A DNA stretch of 64,000 bases from Rhodopseudomonas sp. P2A-2r. GTDB taxonomy: Bacteria; Pseudomonadota; Alphaproteobacteria; Rhizobiales; Xanthobacteraceae. This document shows positions 32,074 through 43,820 of this stretch, in pieces (the first letter of the stretch is position 1; each line of letters opens with the position of its first letter). Below the pieces are notes generated by a model. That model saw nothing but the letters and a program-made list of their open reading frames with translations, searched no databases and was not told the origin of the DNA. The position numbers and the translations under genes are program-made. Location of the stretch: the NCBI RefSeq assembly GCF_026015985.1, contig NZ_CP110389.1, forward strand, positions 4,000,001-4,064,000. The letters are read 5' to 3'.

Positions 32074-34761
32074 ATTTTCCTCCGGACTTTCCGGCTCACG
32101 CGCGCTTGTCTCCTTGCCCTCACCACGTCGGTCGTCGCGCTGTCCGCGCTGCCGCAGCTTGCCGACGCGCAGAACCGCATGGCGCCGAGCGAGCGCGAGC
32201 TCGCGGTGAAAATCCAGAGTGCATTCGACGCGCTGCAAGCCGGAAACTTCGACAGCGGCCGCGAGCGCTTGAAGAACGCGCTGCGCGAGGTGACCCAGAG
32301 CAGCTACCACGGCCTGACGATCAGGGCCTATCTCAACGCCGCCAGCGCGTACGAGCGGCGGCGCGATACCGCCACCGCCTCCGACCTGCTTGCGGAAGCG
32401 GCGAAGACCCGCGCCGCACGCGATGGCGGCCGCGATGCCGTGACCTTCTGGTTCGAATATGCTCGGTTCCTCGAACGATCCAACCAGTACGAAGCCGGCA
32501 TCCCCGTTGCGATCGAGGCGCATAACCGGATGCGCGCCGAATACGGCCCCAATTCGGCCCAGGACATCGCCGGCAGCGACATCCTCGCCACGCTGCTGAC
32601 CGACAACGGCGCGGTCGCATCGGGACTCAATCTCTCCGAACAGACCTATCTCAGCGCGCGCAAGGCGCTCGGAGATCGCGAACCGCTGACCTGGCGTACC
32701 GAGAACAATTATGCCGAGGCGTTGCGCATGGTCGGGCATCCCGACATTGCCAGCACCATCGACGCGCCGTTGCTGCGCAAGCGCATCGCGCATTACGGCC
32801 ATGGCAGCATCCAGGCGCTGGTGAGCGCCAGCAATCTCGCGCTCGACCAGCTCGCCATGGGCAACGAGGCCGAGACGATGCAGGCGCTGCTGCTGCAGAA
32901 GCGCTGCGCCACAGAGCTCGCCGATCCCCGCTCGGAACACGTCAGGCAGGCCGACGTCTGGATCGCCTATGCCAAGGCCTATTTCCATCCGGAACGCCCG
33001 ATGAGCCCCGGCGATCTGGAGGCCATGGCAGAGGTCAAGGACTGGAACGGCGCGCCCGATCTGTTGCGCATCAAGGCCGCACAACTGGCCGCCGACCAGT
33101 ATGAGCGGCGCGGCGACACCGGGCGCGCGCTGGCGTTGCGCATCAACGCCTACCAGCGCGCGCAGACCACCATCGCGCGCCAGCATCCGATCACCTTCGA
33201 TGCCCTGCTCGGCGTCGCCATGACGCGAATGGCGCGCGGCGACAGCGAGACCCTCGCGACCTTCCGCGACGTCGAGCAGCAGGCATTTCGCTGGATGCTG
33301 CGCGAGGTCGGCACCGCCGGCAATCGCTACGTCGCCGAGACCATGCGCAAGCTCGCCGACGACATCCTCTACGAATTCGGCCGCTATGCCCTGGTGGAGC
33401 CGGCCGCTGCCGTCGCCTATGCGGACGCCGTGACGCGCTGGAAGACCATGGAGGACGGCGAGCGCACGCTGCTGCGGCTGACCGCCGACCGCCTGCCCGA
33501 CGACGGCACCCGGGCACTGGCGCACACGGTGCTGCGGCTGTCCGGCCAGCAGCAGGAACTGCTGTCATCGGGCAAGCTCGACACCGACGCCAGTGACGTG
33601 CTCCGGCGATTGCAGGACGCGCGGCAAGCGCTGGCGGCGCGCATGGGCGACAAGCCGCCGGCGGGACTGCAACTGCCATCGATCGAGGACAGGCTGCAGC
33701 GCGACGACGCGCTGGTCGATTTCTTTGTCAGCGGTCGCCGCAACCGTCTCAATCCGGCTCAGCCAAAGCCCGCAATGCGGCTGCAGGCCGTCATCCGCCG
33801 CCCCGCCACAGCCCCGGCGCTGGTCGATCTCGGCCCGCTCGATGACTTGCTGGCGAGCGATGCGGCCGCGCCCGATCGCGACAGGATCTTCTGCCGGCTG
33901 CACGACACCTTGCTGGGGCCGCTGAAGCCGCATCTCGCCGACGTCAAGCGGCTGTTCCTGGTGCCTGACGCCGACCTCTACAGCCTGCCCTTCGCCATGT
34001 TGCGCGATGCCTCGGGCCGCTATCTCGACGAGATCTATGACACCCACATCCTGACCCGCGCCGACGCCATCTTCTTTACCGACCAGGACACCCGGCTCAC
34101 CCGGGGCAGCAAGGCGTTGCTGGTCGGCGGGCTGGATTATGCCGGCGCCGCCAATGCGCTGCCCTCGACCCGTACCGAGATCGACCATGTCGATGCCGAT
34201 GTCAGGCGGCGGGGGCTCGACAGCGTGATGATGACCGGCAGCAACAGCGGCGAAGCCGAGATAAGACAGAAGGCACAGGGCGCAGCGGTGGTGCATCTCG
34301 CCACCCACGGCTTCTACAAGGCCGCGTCCGACCGCACCGATGCGATGTGGCGCAGCGGACTGCTGGCCTCGCGTCCCAATCTCGGCCGGCCGCCGCAGCG
34401 CGACGAAAATGACGGCGTGCTCTATGCCCGCGAGCTGATGGACTGGGACTTGTCGGCCGCCGATCTGGTAGTGCTGTCGGCCTGCCAGACGGCGCTGGGC
34501 GATCCCTCCCGGATCGGCAGCGTGCGCGGCATGCCCACCGCGCTGGCCATTGCCGGCGCCCGGCGCTCGCTGCTGACGCTGTGGGAAGTCAGCGACGAGG
34601 GCGTCGCCAACCTGATGGCACGGTTCTACCAGGTGCTGGCCGACGACGGCCTGGATTACGCCAGCGCGTTGCGCAAAGTGCGGATCGAAGCCATCCACGG
34701 CCAGATCAAGGCCGCCAAGGATCCCGCGGTATGGGCCGCGTTCGTGTTTTTCGAGAGCTGA
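32074..34761 (+). CDS. Exported TPR protein with C-terminal CHAT peptidase domain
   Basis: About 895 residues. A signal peptide (FRLTRACLLALTTSVVALSA to ADAQ) is followed by helical TPR-like repeats over about residues 45-480 and a C-terminal CHAT (caspase HetF-associated with TPR) domain. The catalytic His is in VVHLATHGFYKAASDRTDAM (about residue 745) and the catalytic Cys in VVLSACQTALGDPSRIGSVR (about 804). The late segment GARRSLLTLWEVSDEGVANL is also typical. No ATG, GTG or TTG lies directly before the signal peptide in this frame; I used ATT 32074, which gives a clean signal peptide. TTG 31957 or ATG 32179 are the canonical alternatives. It converges on pyrG with an 8-base gap. Confidence 0.85.
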   Translation: MFLRTFRLTRACLLALTTSVVALSALPQLADAQNRMAPSERELAVKIQSAFDALQAGNFDSGRERLKNALREVTQSSYHGLTIRAYLNAASAYERRRDTATASDLLAEAAKTRAARDGGRDAVTFWFEYARFLERSNQYEAGIPVAIEAHNRMRAEYGPNSAQDIAGSDILATLLTDNGAVASGLNLSEQTYLSARKALGDREPLTWRTENNYAEALRMVGHPDIASTIDAPLLRKRIAHYGHGSIQALVSASNLALDQLAMGNEAETMQALLLQKRCATELADPRSEHVRQADVWIAYAKAYFHPERPMSPGDLEAMAEVKDWNGAPDLLRIKAAQLAADQYERRGDTGRALALRINAYQRAQTTIARQHPITFDALLGVAMTRMARGDSETLATFRDVEQQAFRWMLREVGTAGNRYVAETMRKLADDILYEFGRYALVEPAAAVAYADAVTRWKTMEDGERTLLRLTADRLPDDGTRALAHTVLRLSGQQQELLSSGKLDTDASDVLRRLQDARQALAARMGDKPPAGLQLPSIEDRLQRDDALVDFFVSGRRNRLNPAQPKPAMRLQAVIRRPATAPALVDLGPLDDLLASDAAAPDRDRIFCRLHDTLLGPLKPHLADVKRLFLVPDADLYSLPFAMLRDASGRYLDEIYDTHILTRADAIFFTDQDTRLTRGSKALLVGGLDYAGAANALPSTRTEIDHVDADVRRRGLDSVMMTGSNSGEAEIRQKAQGAAVVHLATHGFYKAASDRTDAMWRSGLLASRPNLGRPPQRDENDGVLYARELMDWDLSAADLVVLSACQTALGDPSRIGSVRGMPTALAIAGARRSLLTLWEVSDEGVANLMARFYQVLADDGLDYASALRKVRIEAIHGQIKAAKDPAVWAAFVFFES

Positions 34762-34769
34762 GCCGTCGA

Positions 34770-36413
<1,644 letters not shown>

Positions 36414-36568
36414 TTAAGGCTCAGCACCCGATTCGCAAAAACGAAATCGCAGCCAGAGACCGGAATTCGGCATGGCTGTGGGTGACTTGAAAATCGAAGT
36501 GAATGGAAGCTCTTGATGGCGGTTATTGATGCAGGACGGTAGCCCCCGTCCTGCATGGCCGCCCTGCT

Positions 36569-36958
36569 TTACTGCGATCGCGGAGCCTGCGGGCCCGCGG
36601 GAGCCGCCGGCGCCTGCTGCTGATCGCTCTTGCGCAGCAGATCAAGCAGCCCACCGGAGGTCGGCGGCGCCAACGGTGCGCCCGGCTGCGAGATCGGCGC
36701 CGAATCCGGAATGATCACGGAACTCGGCTTGCGCTCATAGGCGGCAAGCCACGACAGGAACATGCTGGTGATGAAGAACCCGGCCGCCAGGATACCGGTG
36801 GTGCGGGTCAGCAGGTTGGCAGTGCCACGGCTCGACATGAAGCCGCCGCCGCCACCGCCGCCGACGCCCAGGCCACCGCCCTCGGACTTCTGCAACAGCA
36901 CCGCGGCGATCAGCGTCGCGACGATCATGAGGTGGATGACGATAATTACGCTTTGCAT
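36569..36958 (-). CDS. secG: Preprotein translocase subunit SecG
   Basis: Small SecYEG component, 129 residues with two membrane helices: QSVIIVIHLMIVATLIAAVL at the N-terminus and GILAAGFFITSMFLSWLAAY at about 55-75. Between them are the KSEGGGLGVGGGGGGGF loop and FMSSRGTANLLTRTT, typical of SecG. The long Pro/Ala-rich C-terminal tail (residues 80-129) is usual in alphaproteobacteria. It lies between tpiA and pyrG. The 167-base gap to pyrG shows no gene. Confidence 0.95.
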   Translation of the reverse strand: MQSVIIVIHLMIVATLIAAVLLQKSEGGGLGVGGGGGGGFMSSRGTANLLTRTTGILAAGFFITSMFLSWLAAYERKPSSVIIPDSAPISQPGAPLAPPTSGGLLDLLRKSDQQQAPAAPAGPQAPRSQ

Positions 36959-37108
36959 CGGGTCCTTCCATCAAGCTCGCTGCGCCGGGAAGCCGGCTGC
37001 GGCGGGAGCTTGCGGGGTTTGAAGTCGCGCGGTGTCTACACGATTGCACGGGGTATTGTCACCCCCGCACGACCGCCGGCTCGTCGCCGATCATGTACGT
37101 TCAGTTAC

Positions 37109-37864
37109 TTAAGGACACCCCGCCGCAATCGCCAGGAAATCGGCTGCCTTCAGGCTGGCGCCGCCGATCAGTGCGCCGTTCACATTGGCCACCGCCATCA
37201 GTTCCACAGCGTTGGACGGCTTCACCGAACCGCCATAAAGGATCCGCATCCGGACTCCTTCATCCTTTACGTGATCTGTGAGCTGATAGCGGATAAACTT
37301 ATGAACTTGCTCAACATCCTCAACCGTCGGGGTGAGCCCGGTGCCGATCGCCCAGACCGGTTCGTAAGCGATGACGGTGTTGGCCGCGGTGGCACCGGCA
37401 GGCAAGGAACCGGCCAGTTGACTGCCGCAGATCGACAGGGCCTGGCCGGCGTCGCGCTGTGCCCGGGTCTCGCCGATGCAGATGATCGCCGTGAGCCCGG
37501 CGCGCCAGGCGGCTTCCGCCTTGCTGCGCACCACGGCATCGATTTCGCCATGGTCGGCGCGGCGTTCGGAGTGCCCGACGATGACAGCGGTCGCGCCGGC
37601 GTCGGCCAGCATTTCCGCCGAGAGGTCGCCGGTATGGGCGCCCGAGATCTTGGGATGGCAGTCCTGGGCGCCGACCCTGATGCGCGATCCGATCGCCACC
37701 GCGGCGAAGGTGTAGACCAGGGTTGCCGGCGGGCAGATCAGCAGATCGACCGTGCGCCAGAGATCGCCGACGCCGGCGGTCATCTGACCGAACTCGGCAG
37801 CGGAATCCTTCAACCCGTTCATCTTCCAGTTGCCGGCAATCAGCGGCCGAATGACGTCAGTCAT
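37109..37864 (-). CDS. tpiA: Triosephosphate isomerase
   Basis: Interconverts dihydroxyacetone phosphate and glyceraldehyde 3-phosphate. 251 residues from ATG 37864. Catalytic residues: Lys in [10 protein letters not shown], His in [14 protein letters not shown], Glu in [17 protein letters not shown]; phosphate loop [16 protein letters not shown] and [18 protein letters not shown] close the barrel. It is the first gene of the tpiA-secG-pyrG series, which is preserved in this lineage. Confidence 0.98.
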   Translation of the reverse strand: MTDVIRPLIAGNWKMNGLKDSAAEFGQMTAGVGDLWRTVDLLICPPATLVYTFAAVAIGSRIRVGAQDCHPKISGAHTGDLSAEMLADAGATAVIVGHSERRADHGEIDAVVRSKAEAAWRAGLTAIICIGETRAQRDAGQALSICGSQLAGSLPAGATAANTVIAYEPVWAIGTGLTPTVEDVEQVHKFIRYQLTDHVKDEGVRMRILYGGSVKPSNAVELMAVANVNGALIGGASLKAADFLAIAAGCP

Positions 37865-37930
37865 GGAACTACCCCGAAAACGATGGAACTGGCTTGCGCT
37901 AGCAGAGCAGCGGATGGCGCTCAAGGGACG

Positions 37931-38512
37931 TCAGGTGGCACCGCGCAGGCCGCGCTCATGCCTGATCTCGTCGGCGGTGAAATCCGGCGCAGCGGGATCG
38001 AACCGGGTCCAGCCGGCGGAGGTCAGGGCTTCCCGGCGCTTGACGATGTCCACCGAGGACGGATGCAGGATGGCCTCCAGCCTTTCCTTGTCGGCCGCGG
38101 CAACCCGGGCACTGACCAGGCTGCCGCCACGACGGATGCTCTCGGCGTAGACCTCGGCATCGTTCACGGCCACGCCGGCTTCCGCGATCATGCCGATCAC
38201 GCCGCCGGCGGCGCCGACCGCCGCAGCGCCGGCCGCGGCTGCCGCCAGCCAGCCCACCGCCACCACCGGGCCGAGGCCGGGGATCGCCAGCAGGCCGAGG
38301 CCGGCGAGCAAACCGCCAAAGCCGCCAAAGCCGGCGCCGATGGCCGCGCCCTTGCCGGCCCCCGCGGCGTAGTCCGGCGCGTACCATTTGTCGGCATTGT
38401 TGGCGATCAGGCTGATGTCGGCCTCATCGACCCCGGCATCGCGCAGATTGGCGGCCGCCTGCTGGGCCGCCGCGAAGTCGTCGAACAGCCGTGAAATTGT
38501 GACCTTGCTCAT
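37931..38512 (-). CDS. General-stress-protein-like with glycine-zipper membrane segment
   Basis: 193 residues. N-terminal VTISRLFDDFAAAQQAAANL and DAGVDEADISLIANNADKWY match the short domain of Bacillus-type general stress protein 17M/YflT. A long Gly/Ala-rich hydrophobic stretch follows, about residues 50-110 (GAGKGAAIGAGFGGFGGLLA, GLGLLAIPGLGPVVAVGWLA), a glycine-zipper likely to embed in a membrane. The C-terminus (EALTSAGWTRFDPAAPDFTA) is polar. Function unknown, probably stress-related by analogy. It precedes tpiA on the same strand with a 66-base gap. Confidence 0.7.
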   Translation of the reverse strand: MSKVTISRLFDDFAAAQQAAANLRDAGVDEADISLIANNADKWYAPDYAAGAGKGAAIGAGFGGFGGLLAGLGLLAIPGLGPVVAVGWLAAAAAGAAAVGAAGGVIGMIAEAGVAVNDAEVYAESIRRGGSLVSARVAAADKERLEAILHPSSVDIVKRREALTSAGWTRFDPAAPDFTADEIRHERGLRGAT

Positions 38513-38540
38513 CGGATCAATCCTTGGATCGGGGCTTGTG

Positions 38541-38828
38541 TCATTCCGGATTGGCCGAGACGTTGCCCTTGTAATCGACGCTGATGCGCACCTTCACCGT
38601 GCCGTTCCTGGCAGTACCGCGCCAGACACCCTGACTGTCGTTCACCAGCGGCGATACGTCGGAAAAGCCGCGCGATTCGATGAGCTTGCGGGCCTGCGGC
38701 TCGGCAAAGCTGTTGGCGCCCGGCAGCGGCGCGGTCGCATTGTTGGCGGGGGCTGGCGCCTGCGCCAGGGCCGGGCCGGCCAGCGCTAGGCCCAGAAACA
38801 GCAATCCCGATCGCAATATCGTCTGCAT
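38541..38828 (-). CDS. Small exported protein, PepSY-like
   Basis: 95 residues with a clear signal peptide (TILRSGLLFLGLALAGPALA, cut before QAPAPA). The mature part, about 72 residues, reads ARKLIESRGFSDVSPLVNDS and GVWRGTARNGTVKVRISVDY, the helix plus two-strand pattern of single PepSY-like domains. Probably periplasmic. The gene precedes the stress-protein gene on the same strand and is divergent from ppiD, sharing about 225 bases of upstream DNA with it. Confidence 0.7.
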   Translation of the reverse strand: MQTILRSGLLFLGLALAGPALAQAPAPANNATAPLPGANSFAEPQARKLIESRGFSDVSPLVNDSQGVWRGTARNGTVKVRISVDYKGNVSANPE

Positions 38829-39053
38829 CTAAGCTCCCCGGCGACCGACAGGCCTGCGCCGGAAGAAGGCCGCGGCGGTCAAAAAGTTCCATTTGCCGCC
38901 ATTCGGGCAGCCAGTCCGCTTCAATCCGTCCACCGCGGCGCGGTTGCGAGCGGGCGACGGCCACTTTATGGTGCATCTCCAACTTGGCGACGCCCTTTTG
39001 CGGATTCCGCTGCAGGTGCGAGCCGGTCCCCTCCTGACAAATAAGATGACCCC

Positions 39054-40963
39054 ATGCTTCGAGGAATACGCAAAGCCTCAACCAACTGGCTCGGCAAGAC
39101 CATTATGAGCGTCGTGATGGGCGTGCTGATCCTCAGCTTCGCGGTGTGGGGAATCGCCGACATCTTCAAGGGCTATGGCCAGTCCTCGCTGGCCAAGATC
39201 GGCAGCACCGAAATCTCCACCGAACAGTTCCGCCAGCTTTATACCGACAAGCTGCAGCAGATCGGCCGGCAGTTCGGCCGCCCCTGACCTCGGAGCAGGC
39301 CCGCGCCTTCGGCCTCGACCGCCAGGTACTGCAGCAGGTGATCGCCGAAGCTGCGCTCGACGAGGACGCCCGCCGCAAGGGGCTTGGCGTGTCCGATGCC
39401 GAGGTGATGCGCCAGATCACTGCCGACCCGAACTTCAAGGGCTCCACCGGGGCCTTCGACGGCGCCCGCTTCCAGCAGTTGATCCGCTCGCTCGGCTACA
39501 CCGAGCAGCGCTACATCGCCGAGCAGCGCAAGGTCTCGTTGCGCCGGCAGATCGCCGGCACCGTAACAGGCGGCGCCGAACCGCCGAAAACGATGCTGGA
39601 GGCGCTGTCCCGGTTCCAGAACGAGCAGCGCACCATCGAATACGTCAAGCTCGACACCGCCCAGGCTGGTACCGTCGAGGCGCCCTCGCCCGAGGCGCTG
39701 GCGGCCTATTTCGAGGATCGCAAGACCCAGTTCCGTGCGCCCGAATACCGCAAGATCGCCTTCGTGGTGATGACCCCCGAGGAAATGGCCAAGTGGTCGG
39801 TGGTCTCCGACGACGACGCCAAAAAGGCGTTCGAGTCCAGCAAGGCCCGGATGTCGACGCCCGAGCAGCGCCAGCTCTCGCAGATGGTGTTTCCGTCGCT
39901 CGCCGAGGCGCAGGCCGCCCGCGCCAAATTGAGCCCGACCTTCGCCTTCGAGGACCTTGCCAAGGAACGCGGCATGACGCCGGCCGATCTCGATCTCGGC
40001 ATGGTGGCCAAGGCCGGCATCATCGATCCCACCGTGGCCGATGCGGCGTTCGCGCTGGCGCCGGACAGCATCAGCGAGCCCGTGCAGGGCCGCTTCGGCA
40101 CTGTGCTGGTGAAGGTCGGCAAGATCCAGCCCGGCACGGAGCCGAGCTATGACAGCGTCGCCGCCACCGTGAAGCGCGACCTCGCCATCGAGCGGGCCCG
40201 CGCCGCGGTCGCCGACATGCACAACAAGATGGAAGACGAGCGCGGCGGCGGTTCAAGCGTGATCGAAGCCGCCAAGAAACTCGGCCTGACCGCGGTGACC
40301 GTCGAAGCGGTCGACCGATCCGGCCGCACCCCGGACGGCCAGCCGGTGGCCGGCCTCCCGGTCGGCACCGACCTCGTATCGCAGGCCTTTGCCAGCAATG
40401 TCGGCGTCGACAACGACGCGCTGCAGGTCGGCGGCGGCTATGTCTGGTTCGATGTGCTCGGCGTAACCCCGTCGCACGATCGCACTCTCGACGAGGTCAA
40501 GGACCAGGTGGTGGCGCGCTGGCGCGACGACCAGATCGCCGGCCGGCTGCGCAGCAAGGCCGCGGAGCTGGTCGAGAAGCTCGGTCCTGCCGCAAAATTC
40601 GCCGACGTGGCGGCGGCAGCCGGCGTCAAACTGGAGACCTCGGCGCCGTTCAAGCGCGACGCCACCGTGCCCGGCCTGTCGGGCGGCGTGGTCGAGGCCG
40701 CGTTCCGCAGCGCCAAGGATGCCGCCGGCAGCGCCCAGGGCGCCAGCTCCGCCGAATGGATCGTCTACCGGGTCACCGACATAACGGCGCCGGCGCTCGA
40801 CATGGCCTCGGACGAAGCCAAGAAGCTGAAGGAGACCCTGCAGCGCGGCCTCACCGACGAGCAGGTGGCGCAGTATGTCGGCAAGATCGAATCCGAGATC
40901 GGCACCCGCATCAACCAGGAAGCCTTCGCGCTTGCCACGGGTGCGGGCACCAACACGAACTGA
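39054..40963 (+). pseudogene. ppiD: Peptidyl-prolyl isomerase PpiD (SurA_N family), frameshifted
   Basis: Inner-membrane-anchored periplasmic folding factor. It starts at 39054 with RKASTNWLGKTIMSVVMGVL and one membrane helix, then GSTEISTEQFRQLYTDKLQQ. A TGA at 39285-39287 interrupts after GRQFGRP; the protein continues in another frame as LTSEQARAFGLDRQVLQQVI to 40963. One missing C in the C4 run 39281-39284 explains it, and the repaired protein has 636 residues, the family length. The parvulin-like region is around FRAPEYRKIAFVVMTPEEMA to GRFGTVLVKVGKIQPG. It stands directly upstream of trpD, as in related genomes. A sequence error is likely. Confidence 0.88.
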
Positions 40964-41001
40964 AGCTTGAAATAAGTCTCGGATCGCGAGACATACACTG
41001 C

Positions 41002-41119
41002 CTCATCCTGAGGAGCGGCCTTGGATGAAGCAATTGCTCCACCCAAGGCCGCGTCTCGAAGGATGGCGTTCCAGCTCATGGTTCGAGACGCGCGCCGTTG
41101 GCGCGCTCCTCACCATGAG
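41002..41119. repeat. Multi-stem palindromic repeat between ppiD and trpD
   Basis: Outer arms ctcatcctgaggagcg (41002-41017) and cgctcctcaccatgag (41104-41119) pair at 14 of 16 bases. Inside are three further stems: GGCCTTGG with CCAAGGCC, CGTCTCGAA with TTCGAGACG, and GCGCGCC-GTT-GGCGCGC. A dispersed intergenic repeat type of this group; it may act as a transcript-processing or termination structure. Confidence 0.7.
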
Positions 41120-41143
41120 GGTCCCGCACCATTCTGAAAGCAT

Positions 41144-42160
41144 GTGATGGATAATCTCAGGGCAATCATCGGCAAGGTCGCCACCGGCGCCACGCTGTCG
41201 CGCGATGAATCATCCGCTGCGTTCGACAGCATGATGTCGGGCGAGGCCACCCCGTCCCAGATGGGCGGGCTGCTGATGGCGCTGCGGGTACGCGGCGAGA
41301 CTGTCGACGAGATCACCGGCGCGGTGTCGGCGATGCGCAGCAAGATGCTGACCGTGACCGCCCCCGCCGGCGCGGTCGACGTGGTCGGCACCGGCGGCGA
41401 CGGCTCCGGCTCGGTCAATGTCTCCACCTGCGCGTCGTTCATCGTCGCGGGGGCCGGCGTGCCGGTGGCCAAGCATGGCAACCGCGCGCTGTCGTCGAAA
41501 TCCGGCGCCGCCGACGTGCTGGCCGCGCTGGGCATCAAGATCGACATCACGCCTGAGCAGGTCGGCCGCTGCATCCAGCAAACCGGCATCGGCTTCATGT
41601 TTGCGCCGACCCATCATCCGGCCATGAAGAACGTCGGCCCGACCCGGGTCGAACTGGCCACCCGCACCATCTTCAACCTGCTCGGGCCGCTGTCCAATCC
41701 CGCCGGCGTCACCCGGCAGATGGTTGGCGTGTTCTCGCGGCAATGGGTGCAGCCTTTGGCGCAGGTGCTGAAGAACCTCGGCTCCGAAAGCGCCTGGGTG
41801 GTGCACGGCTCCGACGGCCTCGACGAGATCACGCTGACCGGCCCGACCTTCGTGGCGGCGCTGGAAAACGGCAACATCCGCACCTTCGAGGTGACCCCCG
41901 AAGAAGCCGGCCTGCCCCGCGCCCATGGCGACGCGCTGAAGGGCGGCGATGCCCAGGCCAATGCGGTGGCGCTGCAAAGCGTGCTCGACGGCAAGCCGGG
42001 CGCGTTCCGCGATGTCGCATTGCTGAACGCCGCGGCGGCGCTGATCGTCGCCGGCAAGGCCAAGGACCTCAAGGAAGGCGTCGCGCTCGGGCAGAAGTCG
42101 CTCGACAGCGGCGCGGCGCTGCAGAAGATGAAGCACCTGGTCACCGTCTCCAACGCCTGA
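41144..42160 (+). CDS. trpD: Anthranilate phosphoribosyltransferase
   Basis: Second step of tryptophan synthesis. 338 residues. The PRPP-binding glycine loop is in [20 protein letters not shown], followed by [20 protein letters not shown] and [20 protein letters not shown]. The N-terminal helical domain [20 protein letters not shown] is normal. It is followed by trpC with a 16-base gap. trpE and trpG are not adjacent upstream, where ppiD lies. Confidence 0.98.
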   Translation: MMDNLRAIIGKVATGATLSRDESSAAFDSMMSGEATPSQMGGLLMALRVRGETVDEITGAVSAMRSKMLTVTAPAGAVDVVGTGGDGSGSVNVSTCASFIVAGAGVPVAKHGNRALSSKSGAADVLAALGIKIDITPEQVGRCIQQTGIGFMFAPTHHPAMKNVGPTRVELATRTIFNLLGPLSNPAGVTRQMVGVFSRQWVQPLAQVLKNLGSESAWVVHGSDGLDEITLTGPTFVAALENGNIRTFEVTPEEAGLPRAHGDALKGGDAQANAVALQSVLDGKPGAFRDVALLNAAAALIVAGKAKDLKEGVALGQKSLDSGAALQKMKHLVTVSNA

Positions 42161-42176
42161 GCGTGAAGGAATATTC

Positions 42177-42974
42177 GTGTCCGACATCCTGACCAAGATC
42201 GAGGCCTATAAGCGCGAGGAGATCGCGGCAGCGAAGCGCGCGCATCCGCTCGCCGAGATCGACGCACGGGCCAAAGCCGCTTCGCCGCCGCGCGGCTTCA
42301 TGACCGCGCTCTATGCGCAGCTCGACAAGGGCAACTACGCGCTGATCGCCGAGATCAAGAAGGCCTCGCCGTCCAAGGGTCTGATCCGCGCCGACTTCGA
42401 TCCACCGGCTCTGGCAAAAGCCTACGAGCTCGGTGGCGCCGCCTGCCTCTCGGTGCTGACCGATACGCCGTCGTTCCAGGGCCACCTGGATTTCATGGTC
42501 GCCGCCCGCGATGCCGTGAAGCTGCCGGTGCTGCGCAAGGATTTCATGTTCGACACCTATCAGGTGGTGGAAGCCCGCGCCCACGGCGCCGACTGCATCC
42601 TGATCATCATGGCTGCGCTCGACGATGCCACGGCACGCGACATCGAGGACGCCGCCATCGACCACGGCATGGACGTGCTGCTGGAAGTGCACGACCAGAA
42701 GGAGCTTGAGCGCGCGCTGAACCTGCGGTCGCCGATGATCGGCGTCAACAACCGCAACCTGCGCACCTTCGAGACCTCGCTCGCCACCAGCGAGCTGCTG
42801 GCGCCGATGATTCCGAAGGACCGGCTGATGGTCGGCGAAAGCGGCGTGTTCACGCCCGAGGATTGCGCCCGCCTCGCGCGCGTCGGCATCTCCACCTTCC
42901 TGGTCGGCGAAAGCCTGATGCGCCAGAGCGACGTCGCAGCAGCGACCAGGACGCTGTTGAAGCGCGCGGCGTAA
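42177..42974 (+). CDS. trpC: Indole-3-glycerol-phosphate synthase
   Basis: Ring closure step of tryptophan synthesis; 265 residues, starting at GTG 42177 ([20 protein letters not shown]) with GAAGGA about 7 bases upstream. Catalytic residues are visible in [60 protein letters not shown] and [21 protein letters not shown] monofunctional enzyme, not fused to TrpF. It is downstream of trpD in one operon; moaC follows after a repeat-filled 241-base gap. Confidence 0.98.
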   Translation: MSDILTKIEAYKREEIAAAKRAHPLAEIDARAKAASPPRGFMTALYAQLDKGNYALIAEIKKASPSKGLIRADFDPPALAKAYELGGAACLSVLTDTPSFQGHLDFMVAARDAVKLPVLRKDFMFDTYQVVEARAHGADCILIIMAALDDATARDIEDAAIDHGMDVLLEVHDQKELERALNLRSPMIGVNNRNLRTFETSLATSELLAPMIPKDRLMVGESGVFTPEDCARLARVGISTFLVGESLMRQSDVAAATRTLLKRAA

Positions 42975-43008
42975 GGTCGTGCGCCCAACGGGCAGCGCGC
43001 TGCTTGCT

Positions 43009-43171
43009 TACCCTCCCCTTGAGGGGAGGGTCGATTGCGCAGCGATCGGGGTGGGGTGACAGGGCCGGCGAGCGATCGACGACAGCGCCACACGCGACGA
43101 TTTCACCCCACCCCGGAGCCAACGATGCTGCGCATCGTTCGCTCCGACCCTCCCCTCCAGGGGAGGGTGAA
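43009..43171. repeat. Large imperfect palindromic repeat between trpC and moaC
   Basis: Left part ttaccctccccttgagggga with its own CCCTCCCCTTGAGGGGAGGG hairpin, and right part ccctcccctccaggggaggg, enclose gatcggggtggggtga and ttcaccccaccccggagcca. The two halves are inverted copies. It contains no gene and is of the kind repeated widely between Bradyrhizobium-type genes. Confidence 0.7.
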
Positions 43172-43215
43172 CCGCGAGCGCCGCGGTTTTCGTGCACCAC
43201 AGCAGGACTCTGATC

Positions 43216-43746
43216 ATGGCCGGCAAGAAACCCAAGACCGCGAAGAATACCCCCGCCCTCACCCACATCGATTCCGCCGGCGAGGCGCGCATGGTCGACG
43301 TGTCGGCGAAACCGGCCACCGAACGCATTGCGGTGGCCGAAGGCCTCGTCGTCATGACCAAGGCGACGCTGGAGCTGATCGTCTCCGGCAACGCCAAGAA
43401 GGGCGACGTGCTGGGCACCGCGCGGATCGCCGGCATCATGGCGGCGAAGCGCACCGCCGATCTCATTCCGCTGTGCCATCCGCTGGCGCTGTCCAAGGTG
43501 ACCGTCGACATTACGCCGGACAGGAAGCTGCCGGGCTGTCGCGTTCGCGCGTCGGTGAAGACCACCGGCCCGACCGGTGTCGAGATGGAAGCGCTCACCG
43601 CGGTGTCGGTGGCGTGCCTGACCATCTACGACATGATCAAGGCGGTGGAGCGCGGCGTGCGCATCGAGGCCATCCACCTCGTCGAGAAGAAGGGCGGCAA
43701 GTCCGGACATTATCTCGTCGGCGACACCATCGCCGATACGGACTAA
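43216..43746 (+). CDS. moaC: Cyclic pyranopterin monophosphate synthase
   Basis: Converts the MoaA product to cyclic pyranopterin monophosphate in molybdenum cofactor synthesis. 176 residues from ATG 43216. Conserved active-site segments [40 protein letters not shown] and [20 protein letters not shown], the latter with the catalytic Lys/Asp region. A longer reading to 43192 adds eight residues with no support. Its last 53 codons are duplicated as a fragment at 44659-44790. moeA lies 15 kb downstream, so the usual moaC-moeA-lexA neighbourhood is interrupted by later insertions. Confidence 0.97.
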   Translation: MAGKKPKTAKNTPALTHIDSAGEARMVDVSAKPATERIAVAEGLVVMTKATLELIVSGNAKKGDVLGTARIAGIMAAKRTADLIPLCHPLALSKVTVDITPDRKLPGCRVRASVKTTGPTGVEMEALTAVSVACLTIYDMIKAVERGVRIEAIHLVEKKGGKSGHYLVGDTIADTD

Positions 43747-43820
43747 ACGCGCCGTCGCGAGTTCGGTGACGTCCGTCGCGACTTTAACTTGCGCAACGTC
43801 TCAGCCTGCTTCATCTCGCA

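Noticed and set aside
36959..37108. Possible tRNA between tpiA and secG
   Set aside because: I looked for a cloverleaf and a T-arm GTTCGA-type motif and found neither.
43009..43171. CRISPR-like repeats in the trpC-moaC gap
   Set aside because: The repeats are inverted, not direct and regularly spaced, so it is a palindromic intergenic element.
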